The notes: generated from the sequence alone by a model not told the origin. Positions 18,841-27,708 are shown, numbered from the stretch's first letter. The stretch is DNA of 64,000 nt from Cellvibrionaceae bacterium (GCA_021151695.1 JAGKWU010000016.1:124001-188000), one strand, 5' to 3'. Made by a program: numbers and translations.

Positions 18841-18862
18841 AAAACCGGCTTAAGCCGGTTTT
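18841..18862 (-). terminator. Intrinsic terminator of the GH10 xylanase gene
   Basis: AAAACCGGCTT pairs directly with AAGCCGGTTTT, followed on the minus strand by a run of T from the poly-A at 18836-18844. It lies 15 bp past the xylanase stop. Confidence 0.85.
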
Positions 18863-18876
18863 CAACAACGAAAAAA

Positions 18877-20010
18877 TCAAATTTTCAAAGCCGCCACTCG
18901 CTGGTAGGCCAATTTGGGTTTATGCGCGCGATCAAATAGCAGCGGATAGTTGGTTCGCCCCTCCACCGGAAAGCCGTTAAGCCAAGAGGTATCATCGCAA
19001 ATACCCCAGGTAGTAACGCGCTCAATCTTGTCCCTGTGCTTCAGGAAGAGTTTGAAGATAGCCTCATAACGACGGCTCAGCTTTTCTTCCATTGCCGCCG
19101 GCAATCCCTTGGTATAGGGGTCAAGTTCAGGCTTGTATTCGAAGCGGCTGGATATCTCCGCCCCGTTCACAGCCCAGACGGAAGGCAAAACATCTACATC
19201 CAATTCCGTAACATGAACCCGCACACCTTCCCGGGCAAATGCCTCGATACTTTTTTCAACCTCGACCAAGTCGGGTGTATCTATCCCCAAGTGCCCCTGC
19301 ATACCTACGCCATGGATAGGCACCCCATCCCGCTTGAACTGGCGCAGCATGGCTACCACAGCATCCCGCTTGGCCGGTAAAAACATGTTGTAATCGTTAT
19401 ACATCAGATGAGCCTTAGGATCGGCGGTGTGCGCCAGGTGAAAAGCCTCCGCCAGATAGCCCTGTCCCAACACCTTGTACCAGTCGCTCTCGCGCCATTG
19501 CCCCTTATCTTCAAGCGCCTCATTGACCACATCCCAGGCAGCAATGCGTCCTTTGTACCTGCCAACCAGAGTCGCAATATGCTCTGCCATTCGCTTGCGT
19601 AATATCACCGGAGACACAACCTGCCCCATATCCCTAAAAACCCATTCTGGTGTTTGCGAATGCCATACCAGGTTATGCCCCACGATATACATGCCATTTC
19701 GCTGACCAAAATCGACGAATTGGTCAGCCACATCCCATTTCCACTTACCCTCCTCCGGGTTGATAGTCTGCCATTTCATAGCATTTTCAGCTGTGATTGC
19801 ATTGAATTCTCGGGCAATCAACATCTGCAGCTCGGTATCATGCTTGGCAAAAGTTGATCCCGCCACCGCTGTACCCACTTTGAAATCGCCCTTGAATAAA
19901 TCCTTCAAGCCCAACTTGAACTCTTCTTTGGCCAAGGCTGCCTGCCGGAACTGCATCAGACATAACCCCGCCAAAGCGCTCCCCATAAAACCACGTCGCC
20001 CTAATTTCAT
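18877..20010 (-). CDS. GH10 endo-1,4-beta-xylanase, Tat-type signal
   Basis: 377 residues, a single catalytic domain without carbohydrate-binding modules. The N-terminus MKLGRRGFMGSALAG carries twin arginines, so Tat export is likely. GH10 motifs: HNLVWHSQTPEW, the acid/base motif AAWDVVNEALEDKG (Glu 164) and the nucleophile motif VRVHVTELDVDV (Glu 269), plus WGICDDTSWLNGFP near the C-terminus. It cleaves xylan backbones; the absence of binding modules suggests action on soluble oligosaccharides in the periplasm rather than on cell walls. It has its own terminator, separating it from the xyloglucan genes downstream. Confidence 0.95.
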   Translation of the reverse strand: MKLGRRGFMGSALAGLCLMQFRQAALAKEEFKLGLKDLFKGDFKVGTAVAGSTFAKHDTELQMLIAREFNAITAENAMKWQTINPEEGKWKWDVADQFVDFGQRNGMYIVGHNLVWHSQTPEWVFRDMGQVVSPVILRKRMAEHIATLVGRYKGRIAAWDVVNEALEDKGQWRESDWYKVLGQGYLAEAFHLAHTADPKAHLMYNDYNMFLPAKRDAVVAMLRQFKRDGVPIHGVGMQGHLGIDTPDLVEVEKSIEAFAREGVRVHVTELDVDVLPSVWAVNGAEISSRFEYKPELDPYTKGLPAAMEEKLSRRYEAIFKLFLKHRDKIERVTTWGICDDTSWLNGFPVEGRTNYPLLFDRAHKPKLAYQRVAALKI

Positions 20011-20338
20011 AGCTCTCGCTCCTCACTGTATTGGAATGCTCCAACTTTAGTTCAGCCATCACTGAGGTACTAGCGCACAAACAATAATTTACACCCCCAG
20101 TATTACCTCAGTCCTTGAAACAAAAAAATCAAACGATAATGCCAGGCGACTTTGCCCTGATTGCGACTCAAAAGGTACTGGTCGAAACAGGCAGGGTTTG
20201 CGATTGATTTACCGGTGACCATCCACGCGATGCGCGAGTGTTTGGTGTTGATAGCGAAGCGATAACGCAGTATCGCCGTCATCCCCCCCGAGCAGCGGAC
20301 TGGCCGGGGTTAGAGTAAAAGCGATTTACAGTTTTTAT

Positions 20339-20372
20339 ATGGCGCATTGCGCTTCGCTTACGAATGCGCCAT
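20339..20372. repeat. Inverted repeat in the gap before the Rhs island
   Basis: ATGGCGCATT (20339-20348) and AATGCGCCAT (20363-20372) form a perfect 10-bp inverted repeat around a 14-base GC-rich loop. It has the look of a dispersed REP-type palindrome, but only one copy was seen here. The rest of the 568-bp gap 20011-20578 holds no gene except the decayed Rhs relic and terminator listed separately. Confidence 0.5.
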
Positions 20373-20395
20373 ACACCTTTCTTGGCTATTGATTT

Positions 20396-20460
20396 AAGTG
20401 CGGGATTTTAAAAGCGCACCTCTGTAACAATACAAAACCAAGCTCGGGAATCTATTTCTG
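20396..20460 (-). pseudogene. Decayed relic of an Rhs core 3' end
   Basis: About 65 bp align by eye to the intact Rhs gene around 23950-24011 (the stretch encoding the GLYYYKARFYNPALGRF region), with several substitutions and small indels that destroy the frame. It lies just beyond the terminator of the third immunity gene and is a remnant of a further Rhs cassette. Confidence 0.65.
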
Positions 20461-20486
20461 ATTAATACATTGACAATACTTAATAA

Positions 20487-20516
20487 AACATCCCGACAAT
20501 TTCTTGTCGGGATGTT
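20487..20516 (-). terminator. Terminator hairpin of immunity gene C
   Basis: AACATCCCGACA and TGTCGGGATGTT form a perfect 12-bp stem around a 6-base loop, followed on the minus strand by TTTTATTAAG. Related hairpins with the same core (ACAATTTCTTGT or a variant) occur at 21165-21184 and 22709-22738, each downstream of an immunity-like gene. Confidence 0.85.
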
Positions 20517-20578
20517 GCGTAATTACAGATTAGTCAAATAGCTTTTTGTAAGGGTGTATACTTACAGCGACCTAGCCA

Positions 20579-20947
20579 CTAAAAAATCAGTATTAGCTCA
20601 ACCACATTGGATTTTATATAATTCCCATCTTCATCTGATTTAACTCCTATCTTTTCATCTGGCTGAAGAGATAGATAGTAAAATCCGCTTTCATCAAAGA
20701 AAAATTTAATATCCTCAACAACAAAAAATGGATAGTTTTTTTGATAAAAAAAATCAAACTCTAAAACATCTGAAAATCGCAAATGGGCTATTGCATACCC
20801 CGCATTCTTTCTAGCAGAAAACTTCAAATCCAAAATTGGATTTGAAAAATAATTTGAAACTGAAAAATCAACCAGCTGCGAGTCAAGCAAGGTATTTTCT
20901 GCGCTGAGAAAATCAATAACATCACGCCCTAAAATTTTCTTTGCCAT
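20579..20947 (-). CDS. Immunity-like protein C of the Rhs island
   Basis: A 122-residue acidic, soluble protein of no family I recognise (features: LRFSDVLEFDFFYQKNYPFFV, FFFDESGFYYLSLQPDEK). It starts 9 bp after the stop of a toxin-tip fragment and ends at its own terminator, the arrangement of an immunity gene behind a contact-dependent toxin. The reading frame is intact although its toxin is truncated. AT-rich base composition matches the island and differs from the xylanase upstream. Immunity function is inferred from position, size and charge only. Confidence 0.7.
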   Translation of the reverse strand: MAKKILGRDVIDFLSAENTLLDSQLVDFSVSNYFSNPILDLKFSARKNAGYAIAHLRFSDVLEFDFFYQKNYPFFVVEDIKFFFDESGFYYLSLQPDEKIGVKSDEDGNYIKSNVVELILIF

Positions 20948-20956
20948 ATTTCACCT

Positions 20957-21148
20957 TTAAAAGCCAAACAATTTTAACTCTGCTTCCGTGGGAGCTCGAC
21001 CAGGACTAACCCTTGTAGGCAACCCATCAGGATGATATGGATTAGGAATATAGTCATGCACATGATCAACCAATTCCGATTCTGGATATTTACCGCCGTG
21101 ATGACCCTTGTTCCATTCCAACGTAACATTACCATCAGATCCATATAG
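20957..21148 (-). pseudogene. Truncated Rhs toxin tip C
   Basis: An open frame of about 63 codons ending in stop 20957-20959 encodes a tail with NKGHHGGKYPESELVDHVHDY and PDGLPTRVSPGRAPTEAELK, a His-rich pattern typical of toxin C-termini. Upstream it is closed by an in-frame stop two codons before 21148, and no Rhs core or suitable start is present, so the 5' part of the cassette is lost. The immunity-like gene follows 9 bp later. Confidence 0.65.
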
Positions 21149-21164
21149 TGCTTAGTTACAATAA

Positions 21165-21184
21165 CCCAACAATTTCTTGTCGGG
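21165..21184 (-). terminator. Terminator hairpin of immunity gene B (second copy of the family)
   Basis: CCCAACAA pairs with TTGTCGGG with one mismatch around TTTC. It shares its core with the hairpin at 20487-20516 and lies about 60 bp beyond the end of immunity gene B. The copy is shortened and weaker, perhaps eroded by the deletion that removed the front of toxin C. Confidence 0.6.
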
Positions 21185-21245
21185 CTGCGGCCCATTACCA
21201 ATTTGAAAATCAGATGAGCATGGCGCGCAGACTTAAACCAACCGG

Positions 21246-21572
21246 TTAAAGCCAATTCGGTTTTCTATTAACATCACCACTCCATCCCCAATCGCGTAAC
21301 ACATCAATGTAATCATCAATATTTATATATTCCATTTCTGGCTCATCCAATATAGAAAAACCATATCCTTTATTTTTTATCTCGTTAATGTAGGGTTTAA
21401 CCTCTCTGTAATTTTTAAAAATCAACATCCCACATGTTCCGCCAAAATATTTAACAATGAAACCAGCATTTAAATTACTGCCATCCGTCATTAACAATGA
21501 AAAAGGGGCCTCAATCTCAATACCAAGTTCATCTGACACCCTTATCCATACAGCTTCTAAGTTTTTAGCCAT
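21246..21572 (-). CDS. Immunity-like protein B of the Rhs island
   Basis: A 108-residue acidic protein (SDELGIEIEAPFSLLMTDGSN, YFGGTCGMLIFKNYREV, EMEYINIDDYIDVLRDWGW). It starts 18 bp after the stop of the frameshifted toxin tip B, and a purine-rich GAGAGAA lies before the ATG. No family name is certain. The compact acidic alpha/beta look and the position directly behind a toxin tip make an immunity role likely. The frame is intact. Confidence 0.7.
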   Translation of the reverse strand: MAKNLEAVWIRVSDELGIEIEAPFSLLMTDGSNLNAGFIVKYFGGTCGMLIFKNYREVKPYINEIKNKGYGFSILDEPEMEYINIDDYIDVLRDWGWSGDVNRKPNWL

Positions 21573-21589
21573 TCCAATATTCTCTCTGC

Positions 21590-22191
21590 TTATTCAACTA
21601 TAGGAATATGATCTACCGGTCCAACATGCCCGTGAACAGCATTAGCGGGGAATGGGTCAGGCAACTCCTTGTTAAGTTCTTTGTAAGCTTTCATATCCTC
21701 GGCTGTAATACCAGCATTTTTTTATCCGCCTTAGCCATAGCAACAAGTGCTTGCTTTGCCTCACTAAACATCTTGGCTACTGTCTTAACTTTTAACCCAA
21801 CAATTGCCGCCATACTTAATTTAGCTGTAGGTGTTGGCGTTGCAATAGCCTCAAGAGCTTTCCCAATTTCAGACGCACTATCAGCAACAGTCTTAGCGGC
21901 ATCGGCCAAAGGCTTATCTGGATCATCCATTCCCGCTGCACGCAATGTTTCAGCTCTAGCTTCTTGACGCGCTTTTTCTGCTTCTTTGGCAGCCTCTTCA
22001 GCTTTTAGCTTTCCATTATCTTCCGTAAGCCCATCTGGATCCGTCTTATTGGCTGGATCATTTCCAACATACGCATACCAATTCATCCCATCTTTATATC
22101 CAATAGGATCGGTCTGCATAAATCGGCCAAGTGCGGGATTGTAAAAGCGGGCCTTATAGTAATACAAACCGAGTTCGGGAATCCAAGTCTG
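21590..22191 (-). pseudogene. Displaced Rhs-CT cassette B: Rhs core end plus toxin tip, frameshifted
   Basis: From 22191 the frame encodes the Rhs core end (WIPELGLYYYKARFYNPALG ... GRFMQTDPIGYKDGMNWYA ... VGNDPANKTDPDGL), nearly the same protein sequence as the intact Rhs. A different tip follows: a helical, Lys/Glu/Ala-rich stretch, then TPTPTAKLSMAAIVGLK. At a run of seven A (minus strand, 21717-21723) the frame breaks. One extra base or a -1 slip restores an ending NAGITAEDMKAYKELNKE ... HGHVGPVDHIPIVE with stop at 21590. Upstream of 22191 similarity to Rhs ends abruptly, and the in-frame ATG at 22287 has no signal peptide. It looks like a silent tip held for recombination with the full-length gene, or a decaying relic. 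Confidence 0.75.
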
Positions 22192-22562
22192 AAATTCACA
22201 CAGAGATAAAATTGCTACATACTTTGTTGGGATTAGTTGATTTGATGAACAGTTGATAATTAACTTTAACAATCGAGCAATATTCACCTCAGTTAAAAAT
22301 AAAAAAACCGCGTTTTCTTGTCTGGCTGGTGATCGATTGAAATTATCCCTAAGTTTTCAAAGTCAGATTTTCTGGGGTGCGCAGGCTTACCCAAGCTTCC
22401 GAGTTCCCATTCAGGGCTCATCTGATCTCAGATTCACATTTTTACTTTCTCATCAAAACCGATAATTATGCTCATCCTCAACCAACCTTTTACAATAACA
22501 TAATTTTTCTATCAGCTTAGAAAGGCAATTGTTCAACTGAATATTCATCTCCGCCACTCTAA

Positions 22563-22673
22563 CAACATACACATACCAATTCTTCCCTGTAACTTATAGG
22601 ATCATATTGCATAACCTGGCCAAGTGCAGCAACAGCAGGTTTTGTAACAATAAAAAAAGGGGCTCGAAAAATC
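22563..22673 (-). pseudogene. Second decayed relic of an Rhs core 3' end
   Basis: About 110 bp resemble the intact Rhs gene around 23895-24005, with deletions and substitutions; the conserved islands are ACATACCAATTC, TATAGGATCA, TTGCATAACC and GGCCAAGTGC. All frames are broken. It lies beyond the terminator of immunity gene A. The sequence from 22200 to 22560 shows no gene I would defend; short ORFs there have no family look. Confidence 0.6.
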
Positions 22674-22708
22674 AAAACCCAACCATTGTATTAATAACGC
22701 CCAAATAA

Positions 22709-22738
22709 AACAGCCCGGCAATTTCTTGCCAGACTGTT
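22709..22738 (-). terminator. Terminator hairpin of immunity gene A (third copy of the family)
   Basis: AACAG and GGCAA on one arm pair with TTGCC and CTGTT on the other, with a 3-bp internal mismatch, followed on the minus strand by TTTTATTTGGG. Its TTTC loop and layout match the hairpins at 20487-20516 and 21165-21184. Confidence 0.75.
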
Positions 22739-22882
22739 AACTACTTACATATTTTCCAAATTACAAATTAGATTTTCTGGGTATTCCGATTTAATATTCC
22801 ATTCGCTAGAACTTCAAAGCCATGAAAACTTAGTCATTTCACAGATCCAATTTCATCGTTCTACCCGATGAAATTGAAGCGA

Positions 22883-23206
22883 TTAATTCCATACAACAAT
22901 ACCGCCGCTAGGGGACCGCAGCTGAATTGCCTCTGGACCATTAAAACCCTCATCTGTCATATCTATTTTTAAAATCATTTCATTCTCAAAAATAATTTTA
23001 ATAAAAGTTTCTACTTCTTCAACTGAAATTGCTTTCAGTCCAATAAAAGTTTTTGACTCAATTAAAAGTGGGCCATATATATTAAATTTGTTATAAATAA
23101 TAACATTGGCTCCATTATCGAAAGCTAATGCTACACCTTCAGAATCAAAAACAGCATCAGATACTGTTTGGTCACAAACAATCCTCAATTTACTATCTAC
23201 AACCAT
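22883..23206 (-). CDS. Immunity-like protein A, partner of the full-length Rhs toxin
   Basis: A 107-residue acidic protein (VFDSEGVALAFDNGANVIIY, KAISVEEVETFIKIIFENE, LRSPSGGIVVWN). It begins 13 bp after the Rhs stop and is followed by a terminator, the normal position of the cognate immunity gene. I do not recognise a Pfam family. It should act in the cytoplasm, having no signal peptide, which would fit an intracellular toxin target. Function is inferred from position. Confidence 0.75.
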   Translation of the reverse strand: MVVDSKLRIVCDQTVSDAVFDSEGVALAFDNGANVIIYNKFNIYGPLLIESKTFIGLKAISVEEVETFIKIIFENEMILKIDMTDEGFNGPEAIQLRSPSGGIVVWN

Positions 23207-23219
23207 GGTTACTTACACC

Positions 23220-26200
23220 CTATTCAAGAGAGAAATGTGACTCCGCATTTGATAATGTCCTGCCGGTAACTGGATCAACTCCTTGCGGCTTAGGTGACGC
23301 CGAATTTTCATACTTCACATAGCCATTTGGATAGCCAGGACTATTTCCGCGTGGTGGTGTCGGCTCCATTATTCGCACGGTACTAACTTTTCCATTTTGC
23401 CCTCCACTCCCTCCCGTATAAGCCACACCGGTTTGCCTACCCCCAGGATTTGTGACAGGCGTTGGGCCCGATGCGCCCTCAGGAACAGGTATGGCTGTAC
23501 CATTTGGTGTAACAATAAAGTTCGGTTTACCAGTTGAGAGCAAAATATTTGCCAGCTTATCTAATTGAGAGCCCAACCAAGCTCCAGCCGCCGCTCCTGC
23601 AACCGTAGTAGCCCCTACAATCGCCGGATTTGCGGGGGCACATGTGCCACCACTATAAATATCACAAGCAGCGCTAACGACTCCCCCAACCACGCTACCA
23701 ACATCTCCCCCCACTACTGCACCCGCAACAGCCCCCGTAGGCGGAACCGGGGGGGTAGTATTAGTCGCCGGAGGAATAGCACTAGCGTCATCATTATATC
23801 CGCATGAACTGCCCATATTCCCAGGTAAAGTGGAGCACCCTCTTTGCAATCCGCTAGGATCAGCTCGATTAGCCGGATCATTTCCCACATAAGCATACCA
23901 ATTCATCCCATCCTTATAGCCAATAGGATCAGTTTGCATAAACCGGCCAAGTGCGGGATTGTAAAAACGCGCTTTGTAATAATACAAACCAAGCTCGGGA
24001 ATCCATGTTTGACCGGTGTACTGGTAGCGCCCTTGGTTGGTAGATTTTGGAACACCGTATTCATCATAGGCATTAATAAATGAATTTGTTCCGCCGCTTA
24101 CCGTCATGCCAATAACGCTGCCTTGGCGATCAACCGTTGGGTAACGCTTATCGGTAGTGCCTGTACCTTCAAACCAAACTATTGGTTCATCTGTTCCGGG
24201 ACCTGGAACATAACGACGCAGCACAGCATTATTAGCATCAGTCTCTGCAATGAGCTTATTGCCGTCATACACAAATTTAGTAGTGACCCCAGATTTAACC
24301 ACGTTATAGAGACGCTTTTCCGCGTCGTAACTAAGCGTAGTGGTGATACTGGCTTTGGTAGAGTTAAGTAATAAATTGTCAGCGTTGTAGGTAAAAGTTG
24401 TTCCGGTGGTGTTATCGGTATTGAGATTACCGCGATTGTCATACAACAAAGAAGCAGCAGATCCAGCCGTCACCGTTGTAATTTGGTTTAGAGAATTCGG
24501 AACATAACTTGTAGTGCCACTTGCTGTTGGAGCATAAATATAATTTGTGTTCGCAACATTAAAGGTTCGCGTTTTAATCTGGCCCGAATTGGTGTAGCCA
24601 AAGGTTTCGGAGATATCATCCGCAGTACCACTTACGTCAGTCCCCATGGTTTGCAGACGCGACAAACTGTCATATCCATAACTGGTAACAACACCATTCC
24701 CCCGAGTGAGGGTTGTACGCTGGGCTAAATCATTGTAATCAAAAGTTGCGAGAGTAGTACCCCCCGACTCTTTTATGGTTTTTAAATAATCACTTGCGTA
24801 GTTATTAGTTGTGTAATCGTAAGTCACATAAAAATTATCTGGCCACGTTAACCGCGTACGGCGGCCGTAACTATCATACAGATAACTGACCAAACCTAAA
24901 CTAACACCGCCAACCGAGCGCCCCTCATTATTAAGCCAACCCAACGCATTAAAATCGAACGTGGAAGTAGCCGATTGACCACCAGTAGAGTTGTAAGTAT
25001 GGCTAGTGACTTGATTGAAGTTGTTATAGATAAAAGATTCACTTACAGCACCGGATTTGGTTTTTACTCGACCCAGTGTGTCGTACTCACTAAAGTTAAT
25101 AATCAAACCATCGCGAAGGCGAACAGAATCAACCAACTGCGAGCCGGATTTATAGTTGGTTTGTGTGTAGTCAGTAGTACTTTCTGCAGTACCGTTAGCT
25201 GGTTGAGGATAAACTGTTTTCCATAGACGATTAAAATCGTCATATTTGTGGGATGTAATATTGCCGTTGCCATCAGCTTCGGTTTTCAGCAGAGCATTAA
25301 CCGGATCATAAGTATTAGTTCGATCAACTCGCTGCGCGGCAGTGCCATAACCACTGGTTGTTGATACCACAGCACCGGTTAGATCGTAAGTATATTTTGT
25401 AATGCGGTCCTTTCCCTCAGGTCCCATAGCTCCCAAAGTACAAGCTGACGCGGGCAAAGAGGACCACACATCTCTATTCAAACGCTGCGCCAAACAATCA
25501 AGGCGCAATTTACTGTCATAACTTTTTTGAGTTACTTTTTCCAGCACCCCCGCCGCATAACTACGCTCAACAATTGGCAAACCGTGATCAGTGCTGTATT
25601 CCGTTGCTGATTTTTGCTTTACCACCATAGCATCAACATCAGCTTTGGTTGAACCGGAAGTTACGCCGGTTTCGACAGAAATAACTTTGCCATCATCGTT
25701 GTAAGTGATCTTAGTAGCTTGTCTTTGCAGAGGACCAGAGCCATCAGGGTCAACACCAATCTCCCCCTCTTTTTGGCGCATCAGGTTATAAAAATAATAA
25801 ACCTTATCGTAGATCCCCGGACGAGGGCCATCCACTGCCGTGACATTTCCATACATGTCGTAGGTTGTTACCGTTTCAAGATGAACGGTATCGGTACCAT
25901 TCCTTACCGTCATTTTTTGGGGCAACAAGTTATTTGTAAAATCCGAATAGACAATTCTTTTCTCGTCAGCGGTACCAACACAAGAATTTAACGTTTGCGT
26001 CATGCAGGAGGAAGAAACCGTCAACACCCAAACAGGCGGATTAGCGACCAAGCTACCCGAACTGTTTTTCACATAAGGCGTTTTTTGTTCGTAGGTGTAT
26101 TTGATTTGAGCCTGAACACCATTAACTGCGGGTTTGGTAATTGTTTCTATGTAACCACTTTGAGCATGATAGGTATAGGTAGTTACAACACCATTTGGAT

Positions 26201-27695
26201 CAGTAATAGTATCTGGCTTGTTGCATTTTTTTGGTGACGTCGCGCAAGTTGACTCATCAGGATAGTGAAGCGTCGTTACCAAAGGTGTACTGCCAGCTAC
26301 TTTGGGTAGCTGGGTTACGCTGGTCATGTTTCCACGTGTGTCGTACCCCGCTTTAGTTTTTGTGTCGCTGGCATATCCAACCTGCTCCAATAACCAAGAG
26401 GTAGCTTGATAGTCTTGCACGTAATCTCGTGAAAGATTGTCATAGAAGTGCGTGGGGAATTGCGATAACGCTGGCACATAACGGACTTTGCCATCCGGCC
26501 CCCAAGCATCTCGTGGAATTATGTATTGATTAGCATAACTGGATGACTCCAGAAGATTTACACCATAATTGAATGCCGTGACACCTTGGGAATAACTGAC
26601 AAGTGGCTTAACTTTTAATTCTGAGCAAGCCTGTGCATCAGCCGCAGATGCGCCCATTGGGCAGCGTCTTTTGTACTTTTTAATTAACCCAGCAGGTGAT
26701 GTGAATATTGTATCGTAGGTTACATCTGCAAACGCCTCCGTAAAGGAGTAATTTACATTGGCTTTTTTTCCAAGCGAGTTAGTAATATCACCTTTGAATG
26801 CTACCGTTTGATTAGCAGTTTCACCTCCCACTTTGGAATAAGTTTCCTCCAACTGAAATTTTGGCCAGGCTTTCAACATTCCCCTGCATGAAACCGATGC
26901 ATCAGAACTACAATACTCTTCCGACAAATTTGCAAAAACGGACTCAGACTTTGTTGTTTTCCCAGCCGTTGTCGTCACGTCACCACTTTCGGAAACTATC
27001 TCTCTCTTAAACATCCACCCCAAGCTACTTTGTACAGATGTAAAATATCCTAATTGGGTATCGCCAAACAAAGGCAACGTGACTGTACTCCCCTTTTTAT
27101 AGACGATATCAATAACCTCACCATTTGGTTTAGTTATTTTGGTTAATGTCGAAAAAGGTTTTTGATAATTGCATCCGCCCGGATTATTACTAATAGTTGC
27201 GCTGTAACCTTCACCAATGCTGAAATGTTCATATTTATATTCAGTACTATCCAGATCACGATAAATTAGATCTGTAGATGCACTCCATTTTAGCTGCCCT
27301 TTACCTCTAACAAGCTGTGGATCTGCTCCACTAATATATTTGAATACGTTGGTTTCTTTACCTGTTGACACACTAAAATATTGCCCGGGCGGTAAGGCTT
27401 CACATCCCCCTTCAGTAGCCGTCGTTTCCATGTATACGACAGCGCCTTTATATTGCATCCGCATGCCATTAAAACTATTGTCAGTGATGGCTATACCATT
27501 TTGCTGATCACCGATGGACATATTGACGCCAGGAATCAGTGCATCACCGCTTATTAATTCAATGCCATGTGAATCCACAGCACTTTTCGTCTTTAATACT
27601 GGAGCTTCTGCCCCAGGAATAACTTGCGCATTAACAATATTTGAGATCAGGGAAAGGATAAAAAGGTATTTCGTTATTTTCATTAAAGACATCAT
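23220..27695 (-). CDS. Secreted Rhs/YD-repeat polymorphic toxin
   Basis: 1491 residues from the ATG at 27695, chosen because AAGGAGG sits close upstream; the longer frame runs back into the previous gene. A Sec signal (KITKYLFILSLISNIVNA) opens the protein. Residues about 450-1200 are YD/RHS repeats (YDLTGAVVSTTSGYG, YDSYGRRTRLTWPDN, YDSLSRLQTM). The Rhs core ends with RYQYTGQTWIPELGLYYYKA and GRFMQTDPIGYKDGMNWYAY, then a variable tip of about 210 residues. The tip has a Gly/Ala-rich glycine-zipper-like stretch and a terminal domain with NGTAIPVPEGASGP, YPNGYVKYEN and VDPVTGRT. No PAAR or type VI adaptor is seen. The repeats should form a shell holding the tip; the tip activity is unknown. 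A small YD companion gene precedes it and an immunity-like gene follows. Confidence 0.92.
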   Translation of the reverse strand: MMSLMKITKYLFILSLISNIVNAQVIPGAEAPVLKTKSAVDSHGIELISGDALIPGVNMSIGDQQNGIAITDNSFNGMRMQYKGAVVYMETTATEGGCEALPPGQYFSVSTGKETNVFKYISGADPQLVRGKGQLKWSASTDLIYRDLDSTEYKYEHFSIGEGYSATISNNPGGCNYQKPFSTLTKITKPNGEVIDIVYKKGSTVTLPLFGDTQLGYFTSVQSSLGWMFKREIVSESGDVTTTAGKTTKSESVFANLSEEYCSSDASVSCRGMLKAWPKFQLEETYSKVGGETANQTVAFKGDITNSLGKKANVNYSFTEAFADVTYDTIFTSPAGLIKKYKRRCPMGASAADAQACSELKVKPLVSYSQGVTAFNYGVNLLESSSYANQYIIPRDAWGPDGKVRYVPALSQFPTHFYDNLSRDYVQDYQATSWLLEQVGYASDTKTKAGYDTRGNMTSVTQLPKVAGSTPLVTTLHYPDESTCATSPKKCNKPDTITDPNGVVTTYTYHAQSGYIETITKPAVNGVQAQIKYTYEQKTPYVKNSSGSLVANPPVWVLTVSSSCMTQTLNSCVGTADEKRIVYSDFTNNLLPQKMTVRNGTDTVHLETVTTYDMYGNVTAVDGPRPGIYDKVYYFYNLMRQKEGEIGVDPDGSGPLQRQATKITYNDDGKVISVETGVTSGSTKADVDAMVVKQKSATEYSTDHGLPIVERSYAAGVLEKVTQKSYDSKLRLDCLAQRLNRDVWSSLPASACTLGAMGPEGKDRITKYTYDLTGAVVSTTSGYGTAAQRVDRTNTYDPVNALLKTEADGNGNITSHKYDDFNRLWKTVYPQPANGTAESTTDYTQTNYKSGSQLVDSVRLRDGLIINFSEYDTLGRVKTKSGAVSESFIYNNFNQVTSHTYNSTGGQSATSTFDFNALGWLNNEGRSVGGVSLGLVSYLYDSYGRRTRLTWPDNFYVTYDYTTNNYASDYLKTIKESGGTTLATFDYNDLAQRTTLTRGNGVVTSYGYDSLSRLQTMGTDVSGTADDISETFGYTNSGQIKTRTFNVANTNYIYAPTASGTTSYVPNSLNQITTVTAGSAASLLYDNRGNLNTDNTTGTTFTYNADNLLLNSTKASITTTLSYDAEKRLYNVVKSGVTTKFVYDGNKLIAETDANNAVLRRYVPGPGTDEPIVWFEGTGTTDKRYPTVDRQGSVIGMTVSGGTNSFINAYDEYGVPKSTNQGRYQYTGQTWIPELGLYYYKARFYNPALGRFMQTDPIGYKDGMNWYAYVGNDPANRADPSGLQRGCSTLPGNMGSSCGYNDDASAIPPATNTTPPVPPTGAVAGAVVGGDVGSVVGGVVSAACDIYSGGTCAPANPAIVGATTVAGAAAGAWLGSQLDKLANILLSTGKPNFIVTPNGTAIPVPEGASGPTPVTNPGGRQTGVAYTGGSGGQNGKVSTVRIMEPTPPRGNSPGYPNGYVKYENSASPKPQGVDPVTGRTLSNAESHFSLE

Positions 27696-27708
27696 GTTTC
27701 CTCCTTGA

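Noticed and set aside
20974..21255. 93-codon minus-strand ORF in the Rhs island
   Set aside because: A neighbouring frame encodes the more convincing toxin tail (20957-21148) ending just before the immunity gene; this ORF is its frame shadow and crosses a terminator.
22253..22465. 70-codon plus-strand ORF in the Rhs graveyard
   Set aside because: No ribosome site, no family features, and it lies in decayed intergenic sequence.
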